Source: Acanthaster planci (Eukaryota; Echinodermata; Asteroidea; Valvatida; Acanthasteridae). Taken from it: a DNA stretch of 64,000 nt. The position numbers and the translations under genes are program-made. The notes under the pieces are model-generated. The model was not told the DNA's origin. It did not search any database and saw only the letters and a program-made list of their open reading frames with translations. Positions within the stretch are counted from its first letter, which is position 1, and each line of letters begins with the position of its first letter. Location: the NCBI RefSeq assembly GCF_001949145.1, contig NW_019091524.1:51169-115168 (forward strand), given 5' to 3'. This document shows, in pieces, positions 1 to 13,100 of this stretch.

Positions 1-74
1 AAGACGTTGTGTATGACAGATAGTGGCCTGGTAAAACCATGGCGGTAAGCCAAATCTTACAGCTTTTAACTTAC

Positions 75-318
75 CAGTGACAGTGGCAGGCCTAGGGTCA
101 TGACTCTCTTGATGAATAGAAGCCAGGATCTGGCGAAATGGTGATTCTGCTTCCTCTCCAACATCAGAACGGGTAGATTCCCCAGCCTGCATATCTCCAA
201 TCCAAAATGAAGAATTACTTGACTGTATGGTGTTGATTTGTCGTCTGCAAGCACGGGCAAGCCTGTTCAAGAAGCACGAATGCTGCGGGCTTGTGTTCCA
301 CTTTTTGAGTTTCTCGAT
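75..318 (-). CDS. internal coding exon of an unidentified minus-strand gene
   Basis: Reading the minus strand, a TTCATAG acceptor opens an exon of 81 codons plus one base. It begins I-E-K-L-K-K-W, holds F-L-N-R-L-A-R-A-C-R-R-Q and ends P-A-T-V-T, followed by a strong G|GTAAGT-type donor (phase 0 in, phase 1 out). The frame has no stop, and the amino acid mix (acidic G-E-E-A-E patch, basic R-A-C-R-R-Q patch) is that of a normal soluble protein. The gene continues past the left edge. The exon at 5326-5517 on the same strand ends in phase 0, so the two can join. I do not recognise the family. The exon call is fairly sure, the function unknown. Confidence 0.6.
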
Positions 319-2333
319 CTATGAATGGTTTCTCAAGGGATTCCTGAGAACATGAAGTAGATTAGGATTAAAAAAAAATAGTTTTCGAAAAATTATCAGG
401 CAACAGTAAATAATCCGAAGGTGTGTTGGGATACCACTGGCCTGGACTTGTCCAGAGCCCCAGATTTTTGTGACTCAAGGCCATCCCGGGTTGCCTTGCC
501 ACCGAGCAGATAAGGAATCGAGCGATTACGCGACGAACAATGACCAAGGTCGCGCAATTCAGTATGGGTATGAGGGCGAAGCTGTTATGTTATTGTTGAC
601 AAGAATCTTTGCGGGGTCATCAGCTGATTCCAGCGTGTTTCCTGACAGAGCAGACCATGGTGGGCATTCACTCGTCTGGATGCTCGATCGTCAGGCGCGC
701 AAAGGTCGAGTAGGACGGTATTTCTGTGCTTTATCAGCAAATATGGAAAATTGGTAACAAAAGAGAAGAACTATATCATGTACGTATCTGATACAATGGA
801 GGTATACTCTCACCAATGCTGAAAAGTCTTCCCGCGTTTACATAATGTGTTCACCGAGATGCAAGATCGATCGAGAAGAATCATGAAATAATTGAAATCC
901 ATTGAAAAATCTACTTTTGACATTGTTGACGTCACTTCTGAGTTGACGTCTAAATCGGCGACAAGGCGGAGTGCATTAGACGATACCTAATATTTTCATG
1001 ACGCCATCATGACATCATACTACCAAAATATTATTGGGTCGTGGCCCACCATTCTACAATGAAAAGATGCACACAGACAAACTGACAGGCAGATAGATAT
1101 CCCTGAAAAAACGCTGGGCAAGTTTATGCCCAACGATAGGTACCAGTCGTCTGAGTGTCACCCGTTCTGCTCTGTTCAAGCTCCGCTAGCCTCATAGTGA
1201 ACGCGCGTCTATCACATATAGACTAACAGCGCGTTCCCACTTGAATTGGGAAAAGGTGGATCTTAGTCCGACATTTTGGTGTGATTGTTATCTTACCACA
1301 ACAAAACCGTAAGTCGTGTCCCCACTAGCGCTTGATCCACCTTTTCAGACGGAAATGTCGAGCCCGAAAGGTCACTGAGTTCGATATTGCGCATGTGCTA
1401 GCTTGCTGAGCGCGCGCTCTGTGGCAGTGTGGCGTACTGGGGCGGCATGCCTGTGACCCTGCGGTGTTTTGGGTGCGGAGTTCTGCTTACGTGACGACCT
1501 TGAATCGGACCGAATGTTCAGCCTAGTACGTTATCTTCAAACTTTGCTTCCGTTTTCAATACTCTGTCACACGCTGCGGGCTATACGCTAACATGGAATT
1601 AGTTTTTGATGGAAAGCAAGTGAAATTACACAAATGAAAAGGGTTAAGAAACAGACGAATGCGCAACGAAAATTGTGAAAGGGCAAGGCACACATCGCGG
1701 CATGCATGCATTGCGCTACGTGGTGACACATTTTGCTAGCCCGTAGTTCAGCAGTTGTTTATTGTGAATGCTGTGCACGTTAAAAAATTCACATGAGCTA
1801 CACTCCAAACAACGTATTTCGTTGTTCATCAGACCGCAAAAGTTTCGCATCACTCGTGCTTAGATTGTCGGATCAGATGGGCCACCTTTTGCGTTCCCAT
1901 CTGATCGTGATACGCCAATTGCCGGATCTGATCCCCCAATTGGTGGATCACGGAGGAAGGAACACAAAGTGAGAGCGGGCTGTGAGGTTAAGGTTAATCT
2001 CCCAACTGTTAGGCAAACAGATTACCCAACTGTGTTGATTCTCTACTGAGATTATGTACGGTGTAAAGGGGGGGGAGCTTATATGGCCTCTTTGACCGAG
2101 ATAAAGTTGAGATAATCACTGATACTGTTTGCATCCATGTGGACGGTTCGTATCACATTTGATTCAAGAACCACATTTTCGTTGTTCGGGCTTCCTAATT
2201 AATCTTGCTGTTATGCTAATCATCAGTTCATGCAGTCCTTCAAAAGATGGTTTTCCCAAAGCATTCCATTAAAAAAAACACCCCCCCCCCAAAAAAAAAT
2301 AAGAGGACGGAAATTTAGGCAAAATTCAAACGA
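319..2333. other. non-coding stretch, probably intron of the left-edge gene
   Basis: No convincing exon seen. It holds two TTGACGTC motifs near 926-948, a perfect 11-bp inverted repeat (GATCAGATGGG at 1871-1881, its complement at 1896-1906), a GC-richer part near 1380-1460 and homopolymer runs near 2270-2300. A 95-codon open frame at 470-757 has no homology that I can recognise and no supporting splice sites. Confidence 0.5.
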
Positions 2334-2445
2334 CGATACGAGTGATTCACAATAGTGCGCCTCCAAGAGTTTGCAAGGCGCTGGCCAATCTCAATGCGCT
2401 AAATCTGTCGACCCTCTCCAAACGCACATTGAGTCACTCAAACCC
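2334..2445 (+). repeat. dispersed repeat, copy 1 (related to 51786-51905)
   Basis: The stretch with CCAAGAGTTTG, GGCCAA, CAATGCGC, AAATCTGTCGACCC and CCAAACGC matches, in the same order and with few changes, the block just downstream of the first exon of the protease gene near 51.8 kb. No coding capacity. Probably a non-autonomous DNA element. Confidence 0.6.
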
Positions 2446-2593
2446 CGGCAGAACATAAAAGTTGTTAATAGAAGTAATTTTTCTTGAAATTCACTAATAC
2501 AAAATGTAACAGTGACTGCAGTAAAAAAAAAATAGATTTAACACCACAATTGAAAACAAGGCAAGGCCAGGCTGCCAATAAACGTGTTTAGCG

Positions 2594-2990
2594 CATGGGC
2601 GTAAATCCTGAGGGCAAGGGGGCTATCATATACACCCCCCCCCTTTGTAAAATGGGGAATGGGCTATTGAATCATCCCCCACAAACTTTTTTGTGGAGTG
2701 AACAAAATATGGAAGCGGATTGTGAAGACTTTTTCAGACTTCCAACGACTAAAATGCATTCAATTCACTCAAAAAAAAGGGGGGGGGGATAAAGCCAAAT
2801 GCCATTCTGAATACACATTACAGATGTGCATCAATATCATGTACATCGACCCCTACATAGAAGAGTCATGTGGTGTCCCCCCCCCCCTGCTTTTCAAATT
2901 TTTATGACCGGGCAAGTCAAGTCACCCCCCACACACACACCTTTCCCTATCCCTCATTCCCCCAATTCCCGGCAGATATTTACACCACTG
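2594..2990. mobile_element. MITE with CA(G/T)GG(C/T)GTAAAT termini, copy 1
   Basis: Left end CATGGGCGTAAATC and right end (complement) CAGTGGTGTAAATA are imperfect terminal inverted repeats. The flanks GTTTAGCG (2586-2593) and AATTAGCG (2991-2998) agree at six of eight positions, which fits an old 8-bp hAT-type target duplication. The inside is rich in C and G runs and codes for nothing. A relative lies in inverted orientation at 42889-43264, and a third end at 38437. Confidence 0.7.
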
Positions 2991-3509
2991 AATTAGCGGA
3001 ACAGTAACGACAGCACTCTATGCCGATGCTCCCCTGCACTGCAAACTGTACCAGTTCATCCACCATACCAACTTGAAGGCATCATGCCAACAACAAATGC
3101 ACACATGCTGTACAAAACAGCCAAAGTTCCATAGCTCAAGGATTAAATGGGGCCAAGCCTTTCATAAGAAATACTTCTAAAAACACTTTCCTTACCTAAA
3201 ACCTACCTGAAATGTTCTCAGTGGAAAATCGAACACAATGGAAAGCTATTGCCCAGCAATGTCCAAGCAGTGTGTATGCGAATAACCGTGACCTCATCGA
3301 TATGATAATTCGATTGGAATGCATACGTACAAAACGTACGAGTACAAAGGCCTTGTCCGATTATCAACGGCGGCCATCGGACGGGGTGAGGTGAAGGCAG
3401 CAGTATATCACCGTGGCGCATCTGTATTATACATGCACCCGAGCGGCGAGATACATTTTGCGGACCAGGTGGGGTGGGGTCACGCACTGAAAGCGTGGTG
3501 GAGGGGTGC
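2991..3509. other. non-coding stretch before the gap
   Basis: On the minus strand an ATG at about 3303 opens a 30-codon frame ending at a good TTTCAG|GTAGGT junction near 3210. Its phase (1) does not fit the exon at 75-318, so I do not call it. Nothing else is recognised. Confidence 0.3.
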
Positions 3510-4414
3510 NNNNNNNNNNNNNNNNNNNNNNNNNNNNNNNNNNNNNNNNNNNNNNNNNNNNNNNNNNNNNNNNNNNNNNNNNNNNNNNNNNNNNNNNNNN
3601 NNNNNNNNNNNNNNNNNNNNNNNNNNNNNNNNNNNNNNNNNNNNNNNNNNNNNNNNNNNNNNNNNNNNNNNNNNNNNNNNNNNNNNNNNNNNNNNNNNNN
3701 NNNNNNNNNNNNNNNNNNNNNNNNNNNNNNNNNNNNNNNNNNNNNNNNNNNNNNNNNNNNNNNNNNNNNNNNNNNNNNNNNNNNNNNNNNNNNNNNNNNN
3801 NNNNNNNNNNNNNNNNNNNNNNNNNNNNNNNNNNNNNNNNNNNNNNNNNNNNNNNNNNNNNNNNNNNNNNNNNNNNNNNNNNNNNNNNNNNNNNNNNNNN
3901 NNNNNNNNNNNNNNNNNNNNNNNNNNNNNNNNNNNNNNNNNNNNNNNNNNNNNNNNNNNNNNNNNNNNNNNNNNNNNNNNNNNNNNNNNNNNNNNNNNNN
4001 NNNNNNNNNNNNNNNNNNNNNNNNNNNNNNNNNNNNNNNNNNNNNNNNNNNNNNNNNNNNNNNNNNNNNNNNNNNNNNNNNNNNNNNNNNNNNNNNNNNN
4101 NNNNNNNNNNNNNNNNNNNNNNNNNNNNNNNNNNNNNNNNNNNNNNNNNNNNNNNNNNNNNNNNNNNNNNNNNNNNNNNNNNNNNNNNNNNNNNNNNNNN
4201 NNNNNNNNNNNNNNNNNNNNNNNNNNNNNNNNNNNNNNNNNNNNNNNNNNNNNNNNNNNNNNNNNNNNNNNNNNNNNNNNNNNNNNNNNNNNNNNNNNNN
4301 NNNNNNNNNNNNNNNNNNNNNNNNNNNNNNNNNNNNNNNNNNNNNNNNNNNNNNNNNNNNNNNNNNNNNNNNNNNNNNNNNNNNNNNNNNNNNNNNNNNN
4401 NNNNNNNNNNNNNN
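3510..4414. other. assembly gap (N run)
   Basis: 905 unresolved bases. Any open frame that crosses it is an artefact of reading N as an open codon. Confidence 0.99.
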
Positions 4415-5325
4415 GTGGTAATAGCCCCTTAACAATACATTTAATAAACAGTTTGTTATCCACAGCACGTCTAGTATGTCTGGATTTCAAGGTGAAATTG
4501 AGAGGACAAGATAGAATATCTGTATCGGTTGGCAGATTTCTTCCTGGAATTTGATGAAAACAAGTCGGCACATTTTTACAGTATGCAAATTAGAATAACA
4601 CTGTGGATAAGTTGGCCGGAATATTTTTGCTGAAAATGTTTTTCCCCAAAAAACACTTTGTTGAATTCTCAGAGAGGCGATATTTTCTTGTCAAGGGGCA
4701 GGGGTAGTCTAGCATTATTGGAATTTATTATGTGACTAGTGTATGCTTTGCAGGTGGGATTTGTACTTGCCTTATTCGGAAAAGATCTTTAGAAGTGAAT
4801 GGAATCATCACATTGTCATTTGTTAAACAACGGCTTTTGCAGGTCCTATGCAACCCATTTGATGGCCGACGGACGATGCACGAGGGGCGACGCACGAGGG
4901 GCGACGCAGGACGGAAAATGGCATGTTTGGAACTGGTAAATGGCAGAAATGGGACACATCAAAAAGCAAAATGCGACGGACGACGGGCGACGGCAGATAT
5001 GGAATTCCATAGATATGCACCCATGCTCTAGTCATTTATCTGGCAAACTATAGCTTCAAGTTGACTGGATTTGCTTGCATATCCAAGATAATTGATAATG
5101 GCTATATTTCGGCAAAGTCACGTACAGCTTATAAGTTAATGGAATGCTGACTGGCATGGCTAATTTACTTCAGTTATTTCGTAATTGCTTGCTCTATTCT
5201 GGTTTATTGGAATAGTTCCCCCTGTCCTTTTTTCACACGTATCAAACCTGTCCAACAAAGATCTGTTGAAGGAATTTGTAGTAACCCTCAATTTGGAGAA
5301 GTGAATACACGGTGCATAAATTTAC
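4415..5325. other. non-coding stretch with short GACG-rich repeats
   Basis: Between 4860 and 5000 the units CGACGCACGAGGGG and CGACGGACGACGGGCGACGG recur, a small degenerate tandem repeat. No exon recognised. Confidence 0.5.
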
Positions 5326-5517
5326 CTCTTCCCCCTTAATAGATTGTAAGTTAAATTTCCCGAAGCCTTCATCAGTTGACAGGTTGGCAGTATTTGGAAT
5401 ACACACGCTCTTCCCCACTTGTTTCGGGGTCACGTTTTCTTCAACTGCTTGAAAGTCTGCCCAGTCTCTGATATTTCCAATTGACTGCTTTGTACAAATT
5501 GTTCTGCTATTCACACA
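5326..5517 (-). CDS. internal coding exon, unidentified minus-strand gene
   Basis: A 64-codon exon between a CCAACACAG acceptor and a GAG|GTAAAT donor, phase 0 on both sides. It starts C-V-N-S-R-T-I-C-T-K and ends L-Q-S-I-K-G-E-E. It is open, codon use is ordinary and there is no low-complexity sequence. The phase fits a direct join to the exon at 75-318, though the gap and other exons may lie between. It sits 1.4 kb from the start of the plus-strand THAP gene and points away from it. I do not recognise the protein. Confidence 0.6.
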
Positions 5518-6879
5518 CTGTGTTGGTTTTGTGTTTGTTTTATCTTTCTGGTTTTAATAATTTTTAGTTTCTATAAGTGTCCTCATTTTGAAATCTCTGG
5601 TTTAAGTTAGTTTGGTTGGTTTTCAGGGTTTGGTTTTTGACACGTCCTTGATATATATTGTTTGTCCTTTCTCCTTTTAAACTTAAAAGTTTGCGTCCTT
5701 TGTCCAAATATCCTAGTTTAGAGCTTTACTTTAGTCGAGTTGTCATTGCTTTCCGTTTTGCCAGGTTACATAAAAACTGAAAACAAGAAAAAGGTTGGAC
5801 TAGCTGAAGAAAAGGTTTTAAAAAAAGGAACAAATAAACAAAACAAAACAAAAAGCTGACATTTGGTACATCATTGTTCTGTAAAGCAAACCAATCCACC
5901 AACCTTTACCACGATGAAGGAAATCTCCATGCACACTTCAATTACTAAGCCAGCATCCACTGGGACAGGGCATGTCCGTGTTCTCATTTTCCTCTTCCAT
6001 GTTGTATATTTGATTGGCTTGTTTCACGAATTTGTTTCAGTGATCCTTTCATGCATGACATTTATTTTTTTGGTTGAGATCTACCTAAGCACACGTGCCC
6101 CGGTCTACTGACTTAAAACAAAATAATAACTGCTCTACATTTATACTGTAACAACGTGTAGTCGCGATAAACTTTTCCACAACCAAACAATAGCAGTTGA
6201 TGTGGCAACAACTTCATCAAACTTCTGGCGCACTTTAAAATTCAATCTTAATTGAATAGGCTTGTGGGGGGGTTGATGTTTGAAGAAAGTACATACGCGA
6301 GACGTATTTATTTTTAACAATCTGTGTTTTCGTATTAACTTAGTTTTCATTAAGTTATTCACTCTTTTACTTCTCATTTTAATACTTCAAAAGACAAGCA
6401 AACAGGAGGAAACGCACTTTTACGTGTGCCTGATATCCATCAAAAGAGGGCGGTCACATACAGGGCGAGCTAGCTGTAGGCAACTTTATTTCGCGATCTG
6501 TGCTGGTGGGTTTACGTACGCGCTACAGTGTCGCTGTTGCCCTTTCTCTATAATATATAAGCATAGAGCTACAATTTGGGTTTGTAGCTCTATGATATAA
6601 GCAACTCAACGACATTATATGTTTGAACTGAGCAACGTCATTATTCCATGCCCTTTGGGCGAAATGATAAGTAAACGACTTGAATAAGAGATAAGTCAGC
6701 TGGAGACGCCGCTTGTCCTTGTTGCACGGCACCCAGACTCGTAAACACATAATTCACGCAAAATAATTCGGAGCCACGCTGTTTGGATCCTGTTTATTGA
6801 ACAAAACGTCAGGCCAACTGTATGCACATGTAGGCTACAGTACATACTGCTGGCGATCAATGGACTAAATTTGTCAAAA
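5518..6879. promoter_or_regulatory. intergenic region upstream of the THAP gene
   Basis: The minus-strand gene lies to the left and the plus-strand THAP gene starts at 6880, so this stretch may carry the THAP promoter. Visible structure is a perfect 13-bp inverted repeat with a 7-base loop at 6562-6594. No TATA box stands out. Whether it is bidirectional depends on where the minus-strand gene starts, which I cannot see. Confidence 0.35.
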
Positions 6880-7114
6880 ATGATCTGTTGTGCAGCCGGT
6901 TGTGGGCACAAGTCAGGTTATGGGTGTCATTTCTACAACTTTCCATCACCAAATGACGGGCCTGATTGGAAGAAGTGGTACGATATTTGGGTTATGCGTA
7001 TCAACAGGGTGAATGGAGACGGAACGCAATGGCGACCCGAAACATTCCATACGAAGTTGTGCAGTTGTCATTTTAGAGCCGAAGATCAGTGGGATCCGAA
7101 GTCTCGAAAAGGAG
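6880..7114 (+). CDS. THAP zinc-finger exon (exon 1)
   Basis: The ATG at 6880 opens M-I-C-C-A-A-G-C. The C2CH ligands are Cys3, Cys8, Cys61 and His64 (C-S-C-H-F), with 52 residues between Cys8 and Cys61, inside the usual THAP range. Aromatic F-Y-N-F-P and the tryptophans of W-K-K-W-Y-D-I-W fall where THAP domains keep them. The exon ends GGA G|GTAACA (phase 1). A slightly longer reading from a TTG codon at 6871 has no ATG, so 6880 is the natural start and fits THAP proteins, whose domain begins within a few residues of Met1. Confidence 0.85.
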
Positions 7115-10100
7115 GTAACATCAATACATGTACATGTAATTTTATTGGAATGAGAGATCCATTTTCGGAAGAGTTTGAGTTACGTAGTTAAGTTAAGCCT
7201 ACATGATGTAGCATGGTTAGGGACACGCAAATTGCGTGAGGACGCTGTTCATTTGGGATATTATCATTGTCATTTTTTCAAAAGGAAATTGTGATTAAAT
7301 TTTTTTGGCCACATGACGTCACTCCTGTAGATTATCCTCAGAACTGTGGGGTTTGCTCTGCATGACATGTACAAAACATACCCCCAAAACATCTTAAAAC
7401 ATCCCTGCTTCCAATCAATTGTTCTTTGTTTTGCTGAGTCCAAGGGAATCCAAACTTCTTGTATCAACATTTTTCTATTACATACTTTCCTATATCACTT
7501 CAAACAACAAAACTGGACCAAATATTTGTAAACTGTTGAGCCTCTGTAACATACTTGTAGTACTAGTTACATGTACAATACATAGTACATTATTTATTAT
7601 TTAGTGTAGGATGCGGAGGCATTAATGTTTGCAAGCCCAATCATGCCAATGGAAATAAGTTTAGTAATTTTTTGCATTATCCCAACTTTACCTGATGACC
7701 AGGTTTGTGTTTGTCAGTATCTACATGTGTTTGTATCTTGGAGAAGTGATTAAATCATATCAAAGAGTTGGACACCATGTAACATGGAAATCATTTGACA
7801 ACCTGTTTTCTAAGTGAATGCTCCTCCTGTATTTTTTTGGCTAAATTTGGCTTGTACATGTAAGGACAGGGCATTACTTCTGATGGCTAATAAACCACCA
7901 CAAAGGAAAATTAGTGATTTTTGGAAAGAGTTCCATACACAGACATCATTTGACGTGCTTGTACTAGGCCTAGTACATGTATGTGCACAAACTCTATGAG
8001 ACTGTTTTGAAAAATTTTCAGTGTTTTCTAAACATGTATGTATGGCTGTGCCGAATAACCGAATATTTGTCCGATTATCAAATATTCGAATATGATTTTC
8101 CGAAATTGAATATTCGAATGCAAAATTCATGAAAAGGAAGGGAAAATTTTCTGCTGCTTTGAATGAGAAAAATTGGACTATGGAGGCTTGTTTCAAGCTG
8201 ATTCAAATGGAAAGCGACAGACATCTTACTAACAATTCAAAAAGTAAAATTATTCATTGAAGAATTTAAAAGCAATAGAAATTTCAACTGGGCAAGAAGT
8301 ATTGTTTATCTCTCAAATCTTGCTAAATCGTGGCTGGAGATACTCCTAGATGTGAGAAGCTATTGTAGTGATTATAATGGACATGTACATTGTGTGCATT
8401 ATTGCAATTCATTTTGTATGGTTTGTTCAACAATCTGCCGATCGGTATGACCAAATATTTAGATATTCGGTCTTATTGAAGATTGAATATTCGATTAGTG
8501 AATTATTCAAATTGACTGAGCCCTACCTATGGCTGGTTGACTGTTAAGCCACTTTGCATGTGGAATACTTACCCGACCTTCATTTCCTGGAGGGGGAAAG
8601 TTATGATCTGAACTACTGTACATGTACATGTACGTTGTTCTCATGGAGTGAAAGGTAAAACACTGACCAAGGCAGACTATCAACAGATTATTTTCTTTAG
8701 GGGGGGGAGGTGGAGGAGGGGGCAGAGGGCAAAGGCCTTAAATGGGATGGGGGGGTTCAATCTACAACTTTTATCAATACACGTAAGGCACTGTACAAAT
8801 ACCAGGCGTGCAACATTTCCTGGGATCAGTTGATTTCCTTGTTTTTCGCTCCACACTCATGCCACTGAAAATTGAAAAACACTGTACAAAGCCTTGTCAA
8901 GACTGGAATTTTTCTCAGTTTTTGTTAAAGTCCAAGTTGCATGCCTGAAATACTGGTAAGCGTTCTGTTCTCCCCTGTGCAAAATCATTGATTATTCTTG
9001 CTGTTCTCCAAAACATTGCCATATTTGCATTGATTTCTCAGGATGCATCTCATATATTGTACTGCCCCCAGTAATTTTCCTAGTATTCATGTTTTTTTTC
9101 TCACACCAGTATGATGCTTTTGAATTTCAGCGGAATGGTGTAATTCATCGGTTGGCATACTTGTATGTTTTGTGGCAGGACTGAAGTGTAAAGAACCGGT
9201 GTTTTTTGATGGCCAGCCTACACCATTGCCACCCACTGCATCAGCAAGTCACCAACAGTGTGCCGATGGTACTGCAAGCGCAGATGCTGTAAGTAATAAT
9301 TGGTTTCTAATTTTCTCTGCTGAACTCGGGACAAGGAGTTCCCAGAACTGAGTCAAACAAGTGTAGTGAACATGGTATGCAGACCTACTGTTCTAGCCCA
9401 AATTGTTGGGACGCGTGGCAATAGCCATACATGTACCCTCCCCATGTACCCTCCCCTAGTCAATGCTGTCATGTCAAGCTGGAGCACAGACTGGGTAATG
9501 AGACCCGTCATTTACAGGTACTTGTAGAAGGGGCCAGGGGGGTGGGGGCTCAGTGAGATCTGATCAGGATTCTAGACTTCATGAAGAATCAATAGACTTT
9601 CAATTCAATTTTGATTTCTTGAAAAATGAAAATTCAATGTTTTATTGGCTTTATATTTGGCTTTATTTGGCTTTATTTTCTGTTCTCCAACCATGCAACA
9701 TTTCCTGCTATGTTTGTAATCCAGTAAATAAAAAATGCTGGTCTTATAAATTTCAATCCACTTTGTTTTCTGGGAATAATTCCTGCTACACCTTAAATAA
9801 GTGTTAAGAGGATTGACAAAACCTGGAGGTCAGGCCTTGAAATGAACAACGGCCACGACGGTCATTGCTGTCACTGGCTATCGTTGTCCTTACTGGCCGA
9901 GGTGCCACACAAAAATCTCCGTCCTCACGGCCAGGTTTGCCTTGCCCTATATTTACCGTACCTTGGCCCTTTTCCAGAAACATCCATAAGCCTATTAAAA
10001 CACGAAAATCCTTGTTTTCAGATGCTTGCAAATCCATTGAAAGTGTATTTCAATGTCGTGCCACCCCGATTAGCTGTCTTAAAATCTTCAATGTCGATTC

Positions 10101-13100
10101 CATGCGTGCACTGAATGTACAAATGTACATCGTATACATGTACATCTACGTCCACACAAAGCATGCAGTGTACATGTACTGTACACTTCTGTATGTACAT
10201 GTACATGTAGAAGAAAGGGTCCGGAATGTGCCGATTCTTCAAGCAGTGACACCCCCGCTGCCAAAAAAACCCCTCTATCCGTACACTCACATTCCAGCAG
10301 GAGTGCGTGCCCCAGATTTTACGTACAGAGTTACCTGACTTTCTCTTTCTCAGTGCTTGTACATGTACATGTATGTCAGTATGTGTGATTTGATTTTATT
10401 TGGTCTTGGTGCCCTCCCAACTGGCCGTGATGCCCTCTAATTTTGCTTAATTCAAGGCCAAAGTGGCCTTGCCCTAAAAATTACCAAATTCAAGGCCTGG
10501 GTGATGCTGTTTGATTCAGTACTATTATTGGAGACAAACGGTATATTTGAGGATAATCTTCTCAAATTTCTTTTTCTGGTTCCGCTAATGGGCATTTAAA
10601 CACAAAAAAGCCACACATTTAGGCTGATACATACTTCGAGAGAAAGTGAAGCAAACATGAAATTGTGACGTCAGATCAAAGAGTCCACTGCGCTTATCCT
10701 ACCTAAACAGTCACTATACACATGTACGTGTATATGCAAATTTCCCTATTTGCCTTTTGCCATTCGCTAAAAACTCGATCAACTGTAGTGCACCCTATAA
10801 CCTTCAAGGCCAAGGCTGAGTCTAAGTCATTGCCATTCGAGGCCGAGGCCACAGCAGCTGAGGCCAAGGCCAGTTTATATTACACACATACACATATACT
10901 GCTAACACAGTGTTCTCCACGAGTGATTTTAGCACGGCGGTCCGCCCTGCCAAAAGTTTAGACCGCCCCCACTAAAGTTTTGCCGCCCCACCAAAGTTCT
11001 CACTACCCTGTTATTTTTTCTATTAGATTTTTCCTTTTCTCCACTATCTTCACAATTTATCTAAATGTCAAGAAGTTTATAGCACTTTATGGAACGAACA
11101 GGATGAGTTAGCTGTCATAATTCAGGCCAACAGAAAAGCACTTCACACCGTTAGTGACCAAAGCCAGATGCAGTATACATGTAGTGCGAAAGCAAAAAAT
11201 TGGACTGGTTCCAATCTCCTGGTCATAGCATTTTCATTTTGTAGCATCAAGAACCAATACCTCGATTGCATTGTTGTTTACTCGGAAAATACAGCCAATT
11301 TCCCACATAAAGTTCCGGGTTTTTCCTAGATCCAGATCACTTGAAAAAAATTCTTTTCTTTTGCTTCTAAAACTACTTCTTATGTGTTCTACATTCTCAA
11401 ACAGGTTTAGGTGAAATGTAAGTGTCTTGTACTAAATTTTTGTTTCAGAAAACATCTAGAAAAGAATTTTTTGCCAGCTAGATTTCCGCCTCGAACTTTG
11501 ACATTTTTTGAACGGTTATCAAAAATCACAAGAGCCCAAAAATCGATCAAAAAACAATGTTTGTGTCTAATGTTACGTTTAATCAAAATGACTTTTGGAG
11601 TTTCTGTTTGTTTTTGTAAACAGGCCAGAAACTAAACACATATTTTCCTAGTTGTAGATTACACTGTAAGTGCCTCCACATACAGTACGTTGCAAACTCA
11701 ACTATACAGACATAACAGAAATATATGTATGTATGTGACATGATAGGTTTGTCAACAGACTGTTAAGCGTGGGGGCTAGTCGCTGATTGCTCGTAGTATA
11801 GCTTAAAAACTCCAGTCCAAAGTTACACAAGTTTCACTTGTTAATTCACTGAAATTATTATTTATGAAGTAAATAATAATTCCAATGAATTAAAAAGGAG
11901 AACTACATGGAACATGTAGCCTAATTTACGCAACAAAAAAAGCTTTCCAACAATCAATGAAAATAAGTATGTTCCCAGGGGATTAAAAAACTGTTTAGCC
12001 TTGTGTGTAAATAGGGAGTCTGGGTACCGCACCATATGTAAATACCGGTACACAAAAATGATCCATACCCACAGTACATGCGTGTCGCAAGTTCTTTGTC
12101 CCAATTAAATTTGGGCCGGGGAAGTAGAGGCGTCCTCAAACCAGCCTCGACTGATTCTTCTAGGCCAGAGGGGGCTGAGGCCAAGGCCACAGCTTTGAAA
12201 ACCAGCCCGGAGGCCGAGGCCGGCCTCAAGACCTCCAACACTGGTCATGCCATTTCATTGGGTAGTTTCAGAGGAAGCTGCGCTCATCCAAACACCACAA
12301 TGCTTCTTCCAGATGTGATCCGCACCTTTGCCTGCCCATCTGGCCCCCTCTAACATCCGGCCTCGACTGCGAATATTTCCGCAAACCCTGTGCGTAAAAA
12401 GCACACATGCTCCTTGTGTCTTCTGCCGGGTCATCTTTACGAAGTTGCATTCATCCAAACATCACACGGCTTCCTTCTCAACTGTCATCTTGACTTTGCA
12501 GCCCCACTCTGAGTCACTCTCTTTGTTGGCCAGCTGCCTTGATCCGAAGCTTTCGCCCCTCGTTTTCAGTTCCAGAACCCAGCCTTCTTCTAGTCAATCC
12601 ACTTCCGCATTCACCATCCTGGACTTCCTCATCCAGTGTGGTCACTTTGTCACTGCGGAGACGATTGTTACTGCAGAGTTGCATAACCCGACGGACAATC
12701 TATCTACATCTGAACCCTCATGCAGTCCCTCTCGGGATATGCAACAGCGCCCAGTCCAGCCTTATCCTGATCCTCACAATGGGTCTTCCGAGGACGAAGA
12801 AATAGTCTCCGCTGTTAACTGTATGCAGTAGGAGATCCTTCTTTGTCTACTTCACAAACATATCTTGCCTGTCTTGGGTCTGCCACTACAGACAAGATCA
12901 GTCTGACTCCCTTAAATCTTCCGGTAAGGGCCCTCTTCCTCAATTAGGACAAATTCTAACCTTGACCTTACCCTAACCAATTTGGACAGGGCCCCCCTGT
13001 CGCACTCTCCGCTGAGTGGCCCTATATTCCACCCCTATCGGAGTATCTCAACTCGTTTGGCACTGCTCACCTCTCCTCAGGGCACTGTGCTGGTGACCAC

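Noticed and set aside
470-757. 95-codon plus-strand frame
   Set aside because: No family signal, no splice context. Could be chance in a CpG-richer stretch.
3218-4571. Several 300-400 codon open frames
   Set aside because: They only cross the N run at 3510-4414.
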